Assembly (NCBI RefSeq): GCF_024362695.1
Contig: NC_065407.1
Coordinates: 7,998,001 to 8,062,000, forward strand
Direction of reading: 5' to 3'
Source: Pectinophora gossypiella
Lineage: Eukaryota > Arthropoda > Insecta > Lepidoptera > Gelechiidae
DNA: 64,000 nucleotides
Shown here one piece after another: positions 47,842-60,160 of the stretch. How positions within the stretch are numbered: position 1 is the stretch's first letter; each line of letters opens with the position of its first letter. The notes beneath the pieces were generated by a model that worked only from the letters and a program-made list of their open reading frames with translations, was not told the DNA's origin and searched no databases. Both the position numbers and the translations under genes were made by a program.

Positions 47842-48037
47842 TGAAGGAGAAAGCCCAGAAAAACACTGATTCAACGCAATAAGGTTATATTTTTACCAAG
47901 TACACGTAAATATAACAAATATCTTCCGTTTAGCGCCAAAGCTGAAGTAGAATTGAAAGTGACGTTTTATGGTAGACCACGTGACCTCCAGTCGGTGCCA
48001 TCAGTATTGCCAGCGCTCGAAATTCGTTTTCCTTACA
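47842..48037 (-). repeat. 5' LTR of the gypsy element
   Basis: 196 bp, seemingly identical to 40985-41180. Transcription should start in it and run leftward. A short distance inside lies the leader to the Gag ATG at 47729. Confidence 0.93.
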
Positions 48038-48041
48038 ATAC

Positions 48042-48085
48042 TTACATCAGTAAGTAGTGACCGGGACCAACGGCTTGCGGATACT
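48042..48085 (-). mobile_element. SINE, right part (split by the gypsy element)
   Basis: Continues 40865-40984 after the ATAC duplication, with ttacatcagtaagtag, gaccgggaccaacggctt. It then loses similarity, so the SINE head is truncated or diverged. Confidence 0.7.
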
Positions 48086-48456
48086 TAGTCCACAAATGTA
48101 CCTCTGACTACCCCAAATGGGAATTTAGTTATGAGATTATTTTATATAATGCAAAGTTTCAGAATTACGTATAACTAACTCTGATTGTAAATTACAACAT
48201 ATTTTATATTAAGTACTTATTGTGACTTCTTACCTACACGGTCTTTTTTTATCAGTAATGTTAAAAATAATATATGGATCAGATCCATTAAAAGTATTAG
48301 CGAGAAATGCTGGATTTATGTGGATAAGTTCTATATTTAAAAAAGGTTTCATCGCAATAGTCAAAATATGGATTTTAAAGACAGACTAAATAAAAACAAT
48401 CTAATTATTATTAAAAGTAAGATAATCTGATGCTGGTGCTGGTGAGGAGTACTATA

Positions 48457-48649
48457 CAGGGTGTTAGTGACATCGGAACGAATACTGAGGGGTATGATTC
48501 AGACCATGACTCTGTGTTGATATCAAGTGAAATTTTTCGTCGCAAAATTCATATATTTATTTTTTAAATTATTTTTAATTTTACACTTTTGCGACGGAAA
48601 ATTCCACACATTTCATCCCTCAAAGTTTTCGGTACGATGTCACTAACAC
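48457..48649. mobile_element. TIR foldback MITE, copy C (rearranged)
   Basis: The left end is TA-CAGGGTGTTAGTGACATC. About 30 bp of the right arm (the AACTCAGAATCATGG part) is missing. The right end stops at CACTAACAC and is followed by 36 bp that end in another CACCCTGTA terminus (48650-48685). Confidence 0.75.
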
Positions 48650-48694
48650 AATCGTACAATTACTTTTAATGGATCTTGCACCCTGTATACGTAT

Positions 48695-48755
48695 ACCGCT
48701 GCCTACCCCTTTGGGGGTACAGGCGAGATGCTATGTTATGTGTAGTGTTGTTAGA
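48695..48755 (+). mobile_element. LINE 3' tail fragment
   Basis: Contains acccctttgggggtacaggc and gatgctatgttatgtgtag, similar to 20056-20115. Confidence 0.5.
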
Positions 48756-49375
48756 CAATCTGATATTTAATTGGGAAAACTGGTCTTTTTGCCCGACACC
48801 ATTGATATAATGTTGTAACTACCTACAGAGAAATTGAAGCTTTATGAATTGTTTGTACCTTGTGCCTTCTAACAATGTTTAGAAGCAAGTGTAATAGGTC
48901 GTCATGGTTTTATAAAAAGAGAACCAATCAAAGGAGTTTTAATTTTTTTTACAATATGTACTTACATTAATATAAGCACAAGTAACAAAAGTATAAAATT
49001 ATAAAAGTATAGTTATTTTATCCTTTAAATATGGGTAATAAAAGAGAATTCTTATCCACATTATTCTGCCTACGTCAAGCATTTCCGTAAGAGAGTGCGC
49101 GCTATAAAGGAAACCGAGTGAGCGCGTCGAACAGCCTTGATTCGACCGCCACTTACACCAGCCACCCTTCCACCCTTACGCAAACATTAAACATATCACT
49201 TTTCTTAACAATTTAGCTAATGAGCAGACAAGCTTGGTAAAGGGGTGGACAGAACTACAAAATATAACAGCATATCATATTCTTTCTTTTCTTTTCTTCA
49301 TTCGTAAAGTATGTTAGTCTATATCGCTTGTGCCAAACGCAGACGTATATGTATGTTTGTATGTACTTTGTCCAC

Positions 49376-49568
49376 GCATTTCTCAGAAAACCTAGAAGGA
49401 CGTACATTGACCAAATTGGAGATCTCCTTAGAAAAGGTTCAGTATGATCTACTCTGAACCGGTGTGTGTATGAAACGATTGATGAATGTGAAAGAAGCAA
49501 GAGAAGTGTGTCAGGAGGATCGAAACAAATGGAATTCCATAGTCTCTGTTTACCCAGGTGGGAATTAG
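49376..49568 (+). pseudogene. LINE RT-ORF C-terminal fragment with frameshift
   Basis: The first frame encodes AFLRKPRRTYIDQIGDLLRK and reaches TGA after GSV. The family continues in another frame with KRLMNVKEAREVCQEDRNKW, then NSIVSVYPGGN and a stop. It is the longest of three copies in the window (others at 14241 and 30297). The RT catalytic core is absent. Confidence 0.75.
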
Positions 49569-49823
49569 GCGTGAGTTTTAAAAATGTGTATGTATTTCTC
49601 AGGAAATACAAATCGTATTGCAATAATTATGTTTTTATTGCATTGAGTCTCGGCTTAGCAGTTTTGAAGTTATGGTCAAAATCATTATAATCGAACGATA
49701 ACAATGATCTCGTTAATGTCTTTTGTATGAAGATAGATTAGGGTTAGTTGGCAATATGAAGTCGTTAGGTGTCATTTAATTTTATGTATTGTAAATGTAA
49801 GTAACATTCAACTTATTGAAAGA

Positions 49824-50004
49824 TGATCCGTGTTTCGGAAGGCACGTTAAGCCGTTGGTCCCGGTTACTACTTACTGATGTAAGTTAGTAGTCGTCACAT
49901 GATCCATGTCAGGGGCCTTTGGCGGCGCAATACGAGTAGTAACCTTGACATCAGGGTTGAAGGGGTTGGTAATCCACCTCACAACCCACGCGATAGAAGA
50001 AGAT
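49824..50004 (+). mobile_element. SINE, 3' part
   Basis: Runs from the gatccgtgtttcggaaggca block through agccgttggtcccggttact, tcaggggcctttggcggc and accctgacatcagggttg-like sequence to a GAAGAAGATG tail. It is the same family as 62341-62655. The tRNA-like head is not clear here. Confidence 0.75.
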
Positions 50005-51337
50005 GAATACTTTCATCTAAACTGTGAAATAGAAGACGGTTGAACAGTTTGTTTTACCTGGTAACCACGGTAAGAGCATTAGCATGGTTTGCAGGTAACG
50101 AAGAAGGTTGTGAGTGTGCCGACTTTTGAATTTAGATTCTAACATTGTATTCTACAAATATTATTGTTACGTCTTACTATTTTAGACACATTTTGAAGTC
50201 GGTTTGTTTTTTTTACATTTTACTTTATGTTTATGGAAGTTGTTAGTCGAGAGCTTTTCATTGAAGTGTATCAGTTTCCTCGAGAACTTGGGTAATTTGT
50301 TTAAGTCCTTTGGCCATGAACAACTTGATCTAAGTGTAAATTGTTAGGTAGTTCGAGTTTCTTGAATTAACTTCAGCAATCCAAATCAACGGAATCGACT
50401 TTTCATTAAGTATTTACATAAAATCAGTTACATGATTACAATAATATGTCGCTACCTAATAGGAACGTTTATGGAAATAATATCTTAAAATGAAATGTAA
50501 GCCGCTTTCATGTCGATAGCGATAAAATTTCCATTATTTAGTTTTTATTGCAAATTAAATCACTCACATAATGGAGCCAGAAGTGCACGCGGAATCATAA
50601 AACTCAAAAAGGAACGAGTTCAGAAAATGTCCTCGTATCTTTTTACTATACTGTACCGAAATTTATTAGTCGTAAATATCCACAGTGTATGTATTTTTAA
50701 TGGCATGATTGGTCTCATTTTTAAATTGCAAGCACTCAGGTAAATTAAAAAGATTTAGTTTTATCTGTATAGGAATAGTTCGCGCCGTGTTGGAAAGAAT
50801 GTTTTAATTAAACGTATGTGTGTGATTTAAGCGGCCATTGGTGGGCGTCTAGTATGCGAGCGACGTGGTGTCCAGTCGCGACAGCGGCGACGCGACAATT
50901 TTAATCGTCTTACCCATAAACTTTATTAATGTAAAGTCCTACGAGACTCGTGGAAGCCTTGCAAGAACGCTGCAAATGCCGCTCGCGCGATCAAATTGCA
51001 TCCGTATTGCTATTGCTTCTCCCGACTTAGAATATTCCGGGAACTCTAGATGCTACTCAATCTAAGGACATGACAACTTCTAGTTTTTACAAGGAGCGAC
51101 AACTGGTTAATAAGGCGATGAAATGAAGTGATGAGGGCCGTTACCGTGACATTCTTTTTTACGAGTACATAAAATAAGTAATGAAGCTTAAGGAAAACAG
51201 TTTCCTGTACTTATTGTAAAATAATTTGCTAGTATTACTTCTGAGAATATAAAGTACTTTGTCTAAAAGGACTTGGCGTAGACAAAATTCCGCTAAATAA
51301 CATGCAGTGCGATTATAGCCTGCACCCTTCACAGTAG
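50005..51337. other. Gene-free stretch
   Basis: No repeats or coding regions that I can support. Short frames at 50510-50743 and 50865-51065 have no recognisable domains. Confidence 0.5.
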
Positions 51338-51998
51338 GTAGGGGAGACCGGGCCAAGTTGGTCGTAGCGAATAAAAAAACTGAATTTCTTGATATTCTTG
51401 CGAAGTTTTTCATAAATCGTCGACCTATAGCCAGATGAGTACTTACGCAAGTACTTATGTAATTGAAATATACTTGTTAAAAGACCGCAGCGGTAGCATT
51501 TAATTATCATAGTAAGTAGTTACACTTTATATATAGCACTTGATGTCCAGTGGGCAAAATAATTGATGCATAACGGGGCCCCTTTGTATTTTTTTGCCCC
51601 TTTTGTGGATTATTATATATTTTGAATGATGTTTATGACACCGGCTAACGCAACAGTTGCAGGAAATTATGAATCGAATTAAGAAGCGCAAAAGATTGGA
51701 AAGTGAGATTGACACAAATTCATCTCAAAAAGATGCTGACTGTTTACATTTACTGTAAGTATCTACATACTTATATTTGGAATTAACGGAAGGTTGGATG
51801 TTTTGTATCGAGTATGTGCTCTTTTGGTTTTTGCCATTTCGAAAATATGAGTTTGAAAATTAAATAAGTGAATTACCAATAAATAGTAGTTTATTTATAA
51901 TTATTACTGTCTGGGTAACGTATTCTATTAAAGATTGTAATTTGCATGTTATAAAGTATTTTCTCGTAGCTATACCATATTGTCCCGACCTCCCCTAC
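51338..51998. mobile_element. Putative DNA transposon remnant with imperfect TIRs
   Basis: GTAGGGGAGACCGGGCCAAG-like sequence at the left end matches in inverse orientation the right end (TTGTCCCGACCTCCCCTAC). The pair is imperfect over about 28 bp. The 661-bp interior has no long frame. The GGGGAG(A)CCGGG end type is frequent in arthropod nonautonomous elements, which is recalled, not searched. Confidence 0.5.
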
Positions 51999-53466
51999 TA
52001 TGCCGACCTATAGGCAAGGCGTCATAAATTTTTGTTAGCCAACGTATCAAATTGCCAAGAGGATTAAATGCCAACAGATACAGTTGTAGTGTTGTAACTA
52101 ATTACCTATAAAATCTGATAATATCTGGCATTATACTCGTGCGCACACCCTTCTCGGGTTAAATAGTAAAAGTCACCACAGCGCTTAAAATAACAAAGCT
52201 AAGTACACAAAGAAATACCGACGCTCATGAACATAAAATCTGTGTTAGTATAGTAGTAGCTTTACATTTAATTAAAAAGTTTTTATTAAAATTGTGCCTT
52301 TTAAAAATTCCACGAAGCCTTTGAGTGGAGTGCGTGCATCTGTGTAATGTCTAATTTCATTAAGTGGTCGCTGCTACCGACTGCCTTTTAGCGTAATTAG
52401 AATAATTATCAGATCCAGAGGCATTAGGTTTGGACAGCTCTCCTGTCCCCCAAGAGGACACGTAATCTATGTATCTACCTACATAATACAAGTACCCGAA
52501 AGTGGTCGGAATCTGAGGAATGCGATAATTAAATGAATAAAATCACATTAAAAAGCTTTTAAATTTTGAAATGATGGAAAAAATATTAATGATTACTGTT
52601 ACTGCGATTAAGAAAGACATTTCTTAGTAAGGCCGATGTAATGAATTACATTACCGCGATGAATGTTGAGATAAAACCCGTTTGCGCGGACGCACGTAGA
52701 GGGGAGCGCAAAAAGTGACGTGGACAATAAGTAGGTGCTTCAATAAAATAAACGGTTCCTAATCGGCTGGGCGCGGTAACTCCGGCTACAGACGTGTTCG
52801 CTTGATAAGGCTTGTACGAGCATCGTAGCACAGGGAAACTGTAGAGTAACTCTTACTACTTAGGGACTAGAAGCTTAAAATATAATAGCGTAGGACAAAA
52901 AAGTTTGCATGCTGCCGTCACGTGATTTAATAACTCTTACGTCACTTTAGATCTATTAATGAGATGAAAGCTTGTTTAGCACAAGCTCTAAGCCACAATT
53001 CATATTTTAAAACGAAAGTGACCTAATCTAGGGTTGATTATTCCTTTGTGTCCATGCCTTTGTCTCATTCTCAACAGGTCTCAGATTCCATGTTCAAAGG
53101 CGAGCGGTTATTTCAATCTTGTTAGACAGAGTGGCGCGCAAAAAGCTTGGCATCCGGCGCGCCCGCGTGTGCGCATGCGGTTACGTGCGCGATTTTCTAA
53201 TGAATTTAGATCAATCGGAAAAACAACGAGACTCATCCTGCTGTGCCTCGGACTCTCTCATCTTTCTTACGAGGAGGTATTTGCTTTAATAGGTGCTGTC
53301 TGCAAAGGTGGAGCGGTCCTATATACATAAAATGGCTACTTACGCTTAGGTACTTAAACGAATAGCCGTGTTTCATGACACGATAGACTAAATATTCAAA
53401 CCTGCGCCTACTGTAATTAAAATCCAGTTTGAATACTGCATTTCATTCTGATTCTCCTATTACACC
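51999..53466. other. Gene-free stretch
   Basis: Nothing recognisable. A small GC-rich island lies at about 53130-53190 (gcgcgcaaaaagc...cgcgcccgcg). Confidence 0.5.
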
Positions 53467-53655
53467 CTTAACATGTTAAGGCCGAGGTGCACCACCGGTG
53501 GAACACAGGCTACTCACTGATGGGGCTACACCACTTTCCCTCAGGGCAGTGAAAATCTATTAGTAAGGACATTAAATGTATAGTCTACCCTGTGGTACAC
53601 CCCGCCACATCAGCGAGTAACCCGTGAGCCACCGGTGGTGCATGTGACCCCGGCC
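53467..53655. mobile_element. Foldback MITE preceded by a palindrome
   Basis: Arms of about 50 bp: the left GGCCGAGGTGCACCACCGG and TACTCACTGATG pair imperfectly with CATCAGCGAGTA and CACCGGTGGTGCAT, ending in CCGGCC at 53655. A perfect 14-bp palindrome, CTTAACATGTTAAG (53467-53480), abuts the left end. There is no coding capacity. Confidence 0.65.
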
Positions 53656-55181
53656 AGAACCACATATGAAGAATCGCCTAGTAGGACGCCATAATACAGT
53701 TCTATTTATAGTGATTCCAGTCAAAATGTGGAACGTGTTACTGGTGTGGCTTTAAATTGTGTTTTGAAACTGCCTCCTAAAATGAATAATAAAATGTTGG
53801 GTCAGTGCGCGCGTGTAATAGGCGCTGCGCCTTATCTCGACATGTGAGCTACGCACTCGGGATAGCGCACCAATTAAATGCACTCCGAGAACGGAAAGTG
53901 GTTGTTTTTGCCCGTCTGTGGCGCGCTTTGTGTCCGCCGAACGTTTTGGGCAATGACAAACATGCGCTCGACAAACGTTAGCCATCCACATGGAACGTTT
54001 TATCTTAGCTAACGACTGCCACGTATTTAAGGTAGCCTTTCATCTTCATTGTATGTTTTTGCTTCATTAAAAGCGCAGATTTCAATTACTAAACACTAAA
54101 AGCTGTTTAAGCATGACAAATTCAGTGGAAAAATAGAGTACGTATTTGTGAAATACCGCGTCGCAGTTTGGCGAAATAAATCTTCGAAGCAAATGGTGCA
54201 TTGTCGTACATCATGGCTACTTAGAAAACCTTTTAAGAAAAGTTCGAATAGATATTCTAAAATTAAGTTTTTTTTATTTATATTGAAAAAGCTTTACGGC
54301 CATAAATATTTTTAAGTAAGTATAACATATTACTTATTTAAAGGCTAATTACAAGTCTCCACCTAATAATTATGTGAGTAAAGAAAGAAAGAAAAAAAAA
54401 ACCAAAGAAACATTTATTGTTTTTAGTACTTAAGTATCTATATACATACATAAAAACTTGCTAATAAATAAAAGCTTGTATACTTATTATGTGCACTATT
54501 TATGACGTCATCAACGAAAATCTTACAAATTCAGAAATCGAAGCCAAAATGTAATAATCGGTTGAATGAAAAAATTGGCTGTGGCACAATGGGTGTATTG
54601 TATGAGGGTAAGTTACCTATATGCTTGCCTGTGTGTATGTGTGTGCAATAAGGGGCAAGACCTCGCAGCGCATGATTAGCGGTGGGCAGCGCGGGTGATT
54701 GCCGGCCCAATTGGGCCTTATCCGGCGCACATGGGAAATATTTTTAATCAACACCTCCATTGAACTTACGAGCGGTCGTACGTGAGCCCAGGTGGCAGGG
54801 ATGTACTCAGGCACAGCGAAGTCGATATATTCCGTTTCAGCTCTAAGTTAGAAGGCTTGATGCTTTGGCTTACGACTATATTTATAAGTTTTACAGAGCA
54901 AGTGACGTATCACTTGGGGATTTTCTTGGTGGGCTGATAGGTTATGCCTAAAACACCTAAATTAAATGCAAATAAACTGGTAGCTACCTAGCATGTATGT
55001 CGTTTAATGAATAACAGTCTGCAACGAAATACCTAGTAGGTAAGTATCTATCAAGAATAAAATTCAGAAGCAGGCGTTTCATCATCGACTACGGAAGTTT
55101 AGTGTCATTATAAACTCGCTTGCTAATTTTGAAGTTAATAAATAATTATTTAAAAAGATAATAAATAAATATTTTTTATTA
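53656..55181. other. Gene-free stretch
   Basis: No supported gene or repeat apart from short A-rich runs near 54380-54410. Confidence 0.5.
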
Positions 55182-55300
55182 GTCAATCAATCAATCAATA
55201 ATACTTTATTGCACAACGACATATACAAAGGACATAAACATACGAATAAAAAAATAAGTACAATAGGCGACAATAGGGTATTTGTATTAGTCAAACAAAT
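55182..55300 (-). mobile_element. Retroposon end with (TCAA)n tail
   Basis: The run tcaatcaatcaatcaata followed by atactttattgcacaacgac is a common lepidopteran non-LTR retroposon end read on the minus strand. The extent to the right is uncertain. Confidence 0.5.
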
Positions 55301-55387
55301 AAACTACCTTTCCCCCCTCGCATATCAACAAGGAAAAGACAGCAGTGTCCTGCAAAATATTTATTTTTGACATTTACATATTATATA

Positions 55388-55603
55388 CAGGTGTTAGTGA
55401 AATCGTAACGAATATTGACGGGGATGATTCAGACCATGATTCTGAGTTTATATGAAGTGGAATTTTCCGTCGCAAAATACATTATTTTTTTTTAGTTTAT
55501 TTTTATTACTTACTTATTTTCAATTCTATACCTTTGCGATGGAAAATTCCACTTGATATTAACTCAGAATAATGAGCTGAATCTTCCCTCTCAGTATTCG
55601 TTT
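55388..55603. mobile_element. TIR foldback MITE, copy D
   Basis: The left end is TA-CAGGTGTTAGTGAAATCG and the arms pair as in copy A. The right end stops at TCAGTATTCG, lacking the last 20 or so bases of the terminus. Confidence 0.8.
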
Positions 55604-57540
55604 TCTTAAATTTTGTATCGGGTAAGAGCCCTCAGCACTCCCCATTTGTCCGGCTAAGTAAGTAGTTAATGCCATTTGCGACAAATCTATAACAAAGCAC
55701 GTCAAAAATAATAAAAAATGATACAATTTAATAGAGACTAATCGTCTCATATTTACGTGAACATGATAATATAACCGATACGAAAACTTAACTTGTTAAA
55801 AATGTTAACAAGAAAACTAAACATAAGTACTTGTAGCTTTCAAAGATCAGGTAAAAGTAAAATGGATATTGAACAAGTTTATTGACAAATCGATATCGTA
55901 TTTCGAAGGCATTGCCAACTGCTAACGAGGTGGAATAGGGCTAAAGAGTTTTAATAGGAGTGACAGCCTCATTAATACCGACTGGATCTAACGAGTCGCC
56001 TCAACTTTGCTTGTTAGTCTTTAAACCAAAACACATTTATTGCTCTAACTTGCAAAGTTAACATCGCGAATTTTCTGCTTCATTGAGCAGACAGCAAGAG
56101 GAATCTATAGTCAAGAAGATCGAAATGTTGTTTTGTCGTTAGATATTTTTGTTAGATAGGATAGCCTGTGTTGGTAAAATCAGATATCGCATTTGACAAA
56201 AGTCCGCTCCTGTGGTGGGTGGAGTGCGGTGTGCGGGAGGCGGTGGATCGGTGCTTGATTGGCGCTATGAATGTGAGTAGATTGCACGCCGCCGCCGCCG
56301 CTGCCGCGTCCGCTCTACACCCTGCCACCACCCTGCCGCACACTAGTATCCTACTATCACCCACATAAACAACATTTTATTCTACACCCCCATTTTACTC
56401 CCAATAAATCAACCCACATTCAGCCAAAAAAACATCCACGTACGCAACTTAATCTATGTAAATCGCAATATCTTTTTCATAAACAATCTTCCACATGTCT
56501 ACCTACAACATCGCATAGGTCCTATGTAAATGTAAGTCACGTTTTCAATAACCTTCAGTTTTAGCTTCATAATTTTAACCCGGGCTGATATTAGACTTTA
56601 TTTTGTTATGAAACTCTCTGTCGTAAAACGTATAGCTCATGTAACAAATGTTGAAATTGTTAATAAGCAGTCTGTAACAATGAAGCGATGTAATGTGAGT
56701 GAGGGTAGTGATGTAGGTACGTGCGGCCGAGGCGGTCGTGAGGACACCTGACTGACAGCGACGTAGTTGCTGGTGGCTGGTCGCTGATGGCGCAGCCGCC
56801 GCCGCACTGCTCTCCTCGTATTATTAACGACGTGTATTGTAATCACGCGGCGGGCGATCGCCTCCGCCGAAGGTAGGGCGGTATTAAATTCCGACAGCTA
56901 CGTGATAAATCGAAATTGGAAAAGTTTAATAATGTTCGGTTGCTCCGAAAGCAATAAAACCGTTTATAAACGGGCACGAGCGAACGAGACGGGGCAGGGA
57001 CGCCCGCCTTCGGGACTTTTAGGGACTCTTAGGTGAGGCCGCTCGGCCTTACGGGCTCTAAATTGATTTCACTGGTATCTTGATTAAGTGATAAAATCGT
57101 CACTTGGGGTGTGGATATTAACCGGTGCCGATGGAGCAGACGTTCGAGTCGGTTTAATATTGAATGATACTCTCTATCTGGTCACATCAATAGGTACTTA
57201 CTTATTACACAGCGTGGATGTTCAGCATTTCTGACCATTGTGACGTATTTCAGTTTTCCATAATTGAAAATAATCTAATTAGTTTACAAACTCAAATTAA
57301 TTTATAGTAAAAACTGAGTTCGTACAACCCTGAGCTACAAAAGTCCTCAGAAAATTAATTGAAACATGCGTCAATATTGGTGGTTAAAAAAAAATTGCCA
57401 TTTTATATTAAAATATACACGTATGACATGCTTATGAGGGGTTACTTGTGAAGTAAAACATTAGAAAGATAGCTTCCAAAGAAATGGTTTCCTTAGCATT
57501 TCCTTTTGGAATTTACTCTCCGGTTTGAAGGCTGAAAGAT
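55604..57540. other. Gene-free stretch
   Basis: GC-rich patches at 56220-56340 (with GCC repeats near 56288-56310) and at 56720-56880. Overlapping open frames on both strands there reflect base composition. No supported gene. Confidence 0.5.
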
Positions 57541-57762
57541 ATAAGTGACATCGTAACGAATACTGAGGGGGATGATTCAGACCATGATTCTGAGTTGACA
57601 TCAAGTGGAATTTTCCATCGCAAAATTCATGTTTTTTTTTTGTTTTTTTATTATTTTTTTTAATTCCATACTTTTGCGACGGAAAAGTCCACTTGATATT
57701 AACTCAGAATCATGGTCTGAATCATCCGTCAAAGTTTTCGTTACGATGTCACTAACACCCTG
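57541..57762. mobile_element. TIR foldback MITE, copy E
   Basis: The left end is truncated (starts at ataagtgacatcgtaacg). The right end is complete (GATGTCACTAACACCCTG then TA). The arms TGATTCAGACCATGATTCTG and complement are well conserved around a T-rich centre. Confidence 0.85.
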
Positions 57763-58163
57763 TATATTTCTTTAAAACAAGAACCTTCTGTGGCAGGTAC
57801 TTCTGCTATATCATATATCTTTATTTCATCATTCGTATTAGAAACGATTAAATAAATACGTAAGATAATTATTCTGATAGCTCATTATGTAGTTAGTAAT
57901 GGTAAAAATACATTACCTATAAAATAATATGGCAAACAAGCACATATATACCTACCTAATTAAGACTCCGCTGCCATTTAACTTCAGATTCCAATTAACG
58001 AGAACAATGTGCTTGTGTAAATTAACAAGATTACTTGCTTCTTTAAATATTAAAGTAATTTCTTTTAACTCCTTAATTAGTATCTATAGCTTCCCACGTT
58101 CAGGATCATATTGAAAACTTACTATGATATAGGTATACGCAACACAACATAAACACGTTATGT

Positions 58164-58402
58164 TACACACGCCTCTCTTCAATCAATCGGAGGGGGCATG
58201 GATCATACTGCATCCTCCACCACGCTGCTCCACTACGGGTTGGCGGAGGTGTTTTTACGCCTAATAACCGGGACCAACTGCAATGTCCTTACCACACAAA
58301 TAACAGTCTCACAACGTGATTTCAACAATGTCCCCATTGGGAATCGAACCTGGACCTCAATATCGTGAGCCCAGCGCTCTAACCACTACACCACGGAGGC
58401 TG
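58164..58402 (-). mobile_element. tRNA-headed SINE
   Basis: On the minus strand the head starts GCCTCCGTGGTGTAGTGGTT with a box A-like segment and a box B GGTTCGATTCC (complement near 58335-58345). The body includes agttggtcccggttattagg and ends in cccctccgattgattgaa-type sequence. Internal RNA polymerase III promoter boxes look intact. The 3' end family is shared with 35300-35368. Confidence 0.85.
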
Positions 58403-60104
58403 ACTATTGAATATCTGTAGGCAGTTTGAAGGCGTATTACCTATTTGTTTCTGGATTGGCATAACCACGTGGGGTCGTACCAACTCATGTCATGTGACAA
58501 TTTGTAACCCCAGACGCTTCTAATCTAACAACCAACTTGGAAGAGGTGTACTTAATTGAATAAGGTACTTACAGTATCATTTCGGGCTGTTGAAAATAGG
58601 TAGCTGTCTTCAACAGTGGGACTAGAGTGAAATGCATTTACTATTTTTGTGTAGGTTAATCTCACTCATGCACATGAGTCATTATTAACTTACCAGCCGT
58701 CATTCATTTACGCCTTATCTTGAATCAGGACGTGTCAAGTAGCATTAATGAGAGTAGGCAATCATAGGTTTGCTATTGATTTGTAGACTATAGCTGTAGT
58801 TAATCAGTGGTTATCGTTATTTGCTCAGCTAATGGAACAATTGCGTTGAGGAGGATAATTGCCGACGCTCGTGCCCTCACACACTCCGTAATGAAAGCCA
58901 AACTACCTCCCCAAACACTATCGTTTTTTATCCATAGTACCCATTTAGTCAATTATACTACTTTCATTATATAAACATTTAATATATCCCGTAAAATTTC
59001 AACTTGATTACTGAATAAAGAAGTTGTAACAACTTTTCCTTAATCAAAATAACTTCAAAACATAATTTACGAAGACAAAAAAATTGGAATTCTCTTAGCA
59101 GTAAGCAATCCGCTGAATAATATTTACATATTCAAATTACGTCTATACAAAACTCCTGTTTTTAATTATAAACTTAATTTGCTTATGATAAATCTATGGA
59201 AATTTTTACCTCGAGCTCCAACCCTCTATAAGGCTAAGGGTAAGAGTAATTACTTCTTTTCTTTGTAATAAAAACGGATTAAACTTTGCTTAGGGCCGCC
59301 CATTCATTTTGTTTACTATTCAGAACGGTTTGTGTTAAGAAAAAACTAATTTACGCGCGCTGTTTGGATGAACGTATCTGATTTAACGTTTTAATGAAAT
59401 TAACTGATTAAATCTGACGAAAACAGCATTAAAGACACAACAACTTTCCATTTACTGCGGACATTCCACTAGTAATTATTTATTGCTCGCCACTATACTG
59501 ACATTAATGTACCGTTAAGGAAACCAAATTGCAAAAGAGTAGGTAAACATTTATTAAAAGATTAAATGAGTATAAATTAGTACCTGTTTATAAACGCATA
59601 TAAGGTCATCGGAATGTCCTTATTAAATTGGTAAGATAATAAGATATGAATAAGAACAAAAGTCAAGCTGTTTTCTTGAAACTTAATGCAACTTTGTTTT
59701 AATTACATTCCCTAATAATCTGTCAAGCCACAATGAAGTAACGTCTATGTCAAATTAAAATAAATTCAATAAGTAGTAAGTATATCTTTTCGCTTTATTA
59801 ATGCCTGTCTTAAGCTAACTTCGGAGTCATGCAGCGAACTAATAAAAAGAAACACAGACAAATGACCGGTTAATTTCTTTCCCTGCTGGACGCTGAGCAT
59901 TGATATCAATTATCAGGCAGCTAGCTGGCGGCTGGTGGCTGGTAGGACGCGAATTGTTCCATAAAGCCGCTAATCCCGGCCCGACCGAGCCACAATTTGT
60001 CCAAACGGTTATGTTATTGCGGTCGGTAAGCCGGCCGCCTCCGCCGCGTCGTGTCGCCGCGACCCGCGTCCGCGCCCGCCTCCGTCACTGATTTTCCACA
60101 TAAA
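58403..60104. other. Gene-free stretch
   Basis: AT-rich with one GC-rich patch at about 60020-60090. No supported gene. Confidence 0.5.
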
Positions 60105-60160
60105 ATGTTGAGCTGGTGATAAGAATGTAGTAGGAAACATTCTTATCACCAGCTCAACAT
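60105..60160. other. Perfect 24-bp stem-loop
   Basis: Bases 60105-60128 are exactly complementary to 60137-60160, with an 8-base loop (agtaggaa). After one A-A mismatch, three more pairs (TAA/TTA) extend the stem. It is the size of a short pre-miRNA arm pair but lacks the usual bulges. A recent foldback duplication or an assembly artefact is also possible. Confidence 0.6.

Larger units (their letters stand above)
40985..48037 (-). mobile_element. Ty3/gypsy LTR retrotransposon (7053 bp with nested insert)
   Basis: Two 196-bp LTRs, TG...CA ended, bound the element, and ATAC is duplicated at 40981-40984 and 48038-48041. Coding is on the minus strand in the order Gag, protease, RT, RNase H, integrase, which is the Ty3/gypsy order. 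No env frame is seen, so there is no evidence of an infectious errantivirus. Without the 990-bp piggyBac-type insert and its 4-bp TSD, the element would be about 6.06 kb. The LTRs appear identical by eye, so insertion was recent. It sits in a SINE. Confidence 0.95.

Noticed and set aside
58336..58402. True tRNA gene on the minus strand
   Set aside because: Same reasoning: box A and B are present but it is followed by a SINE body and tail.
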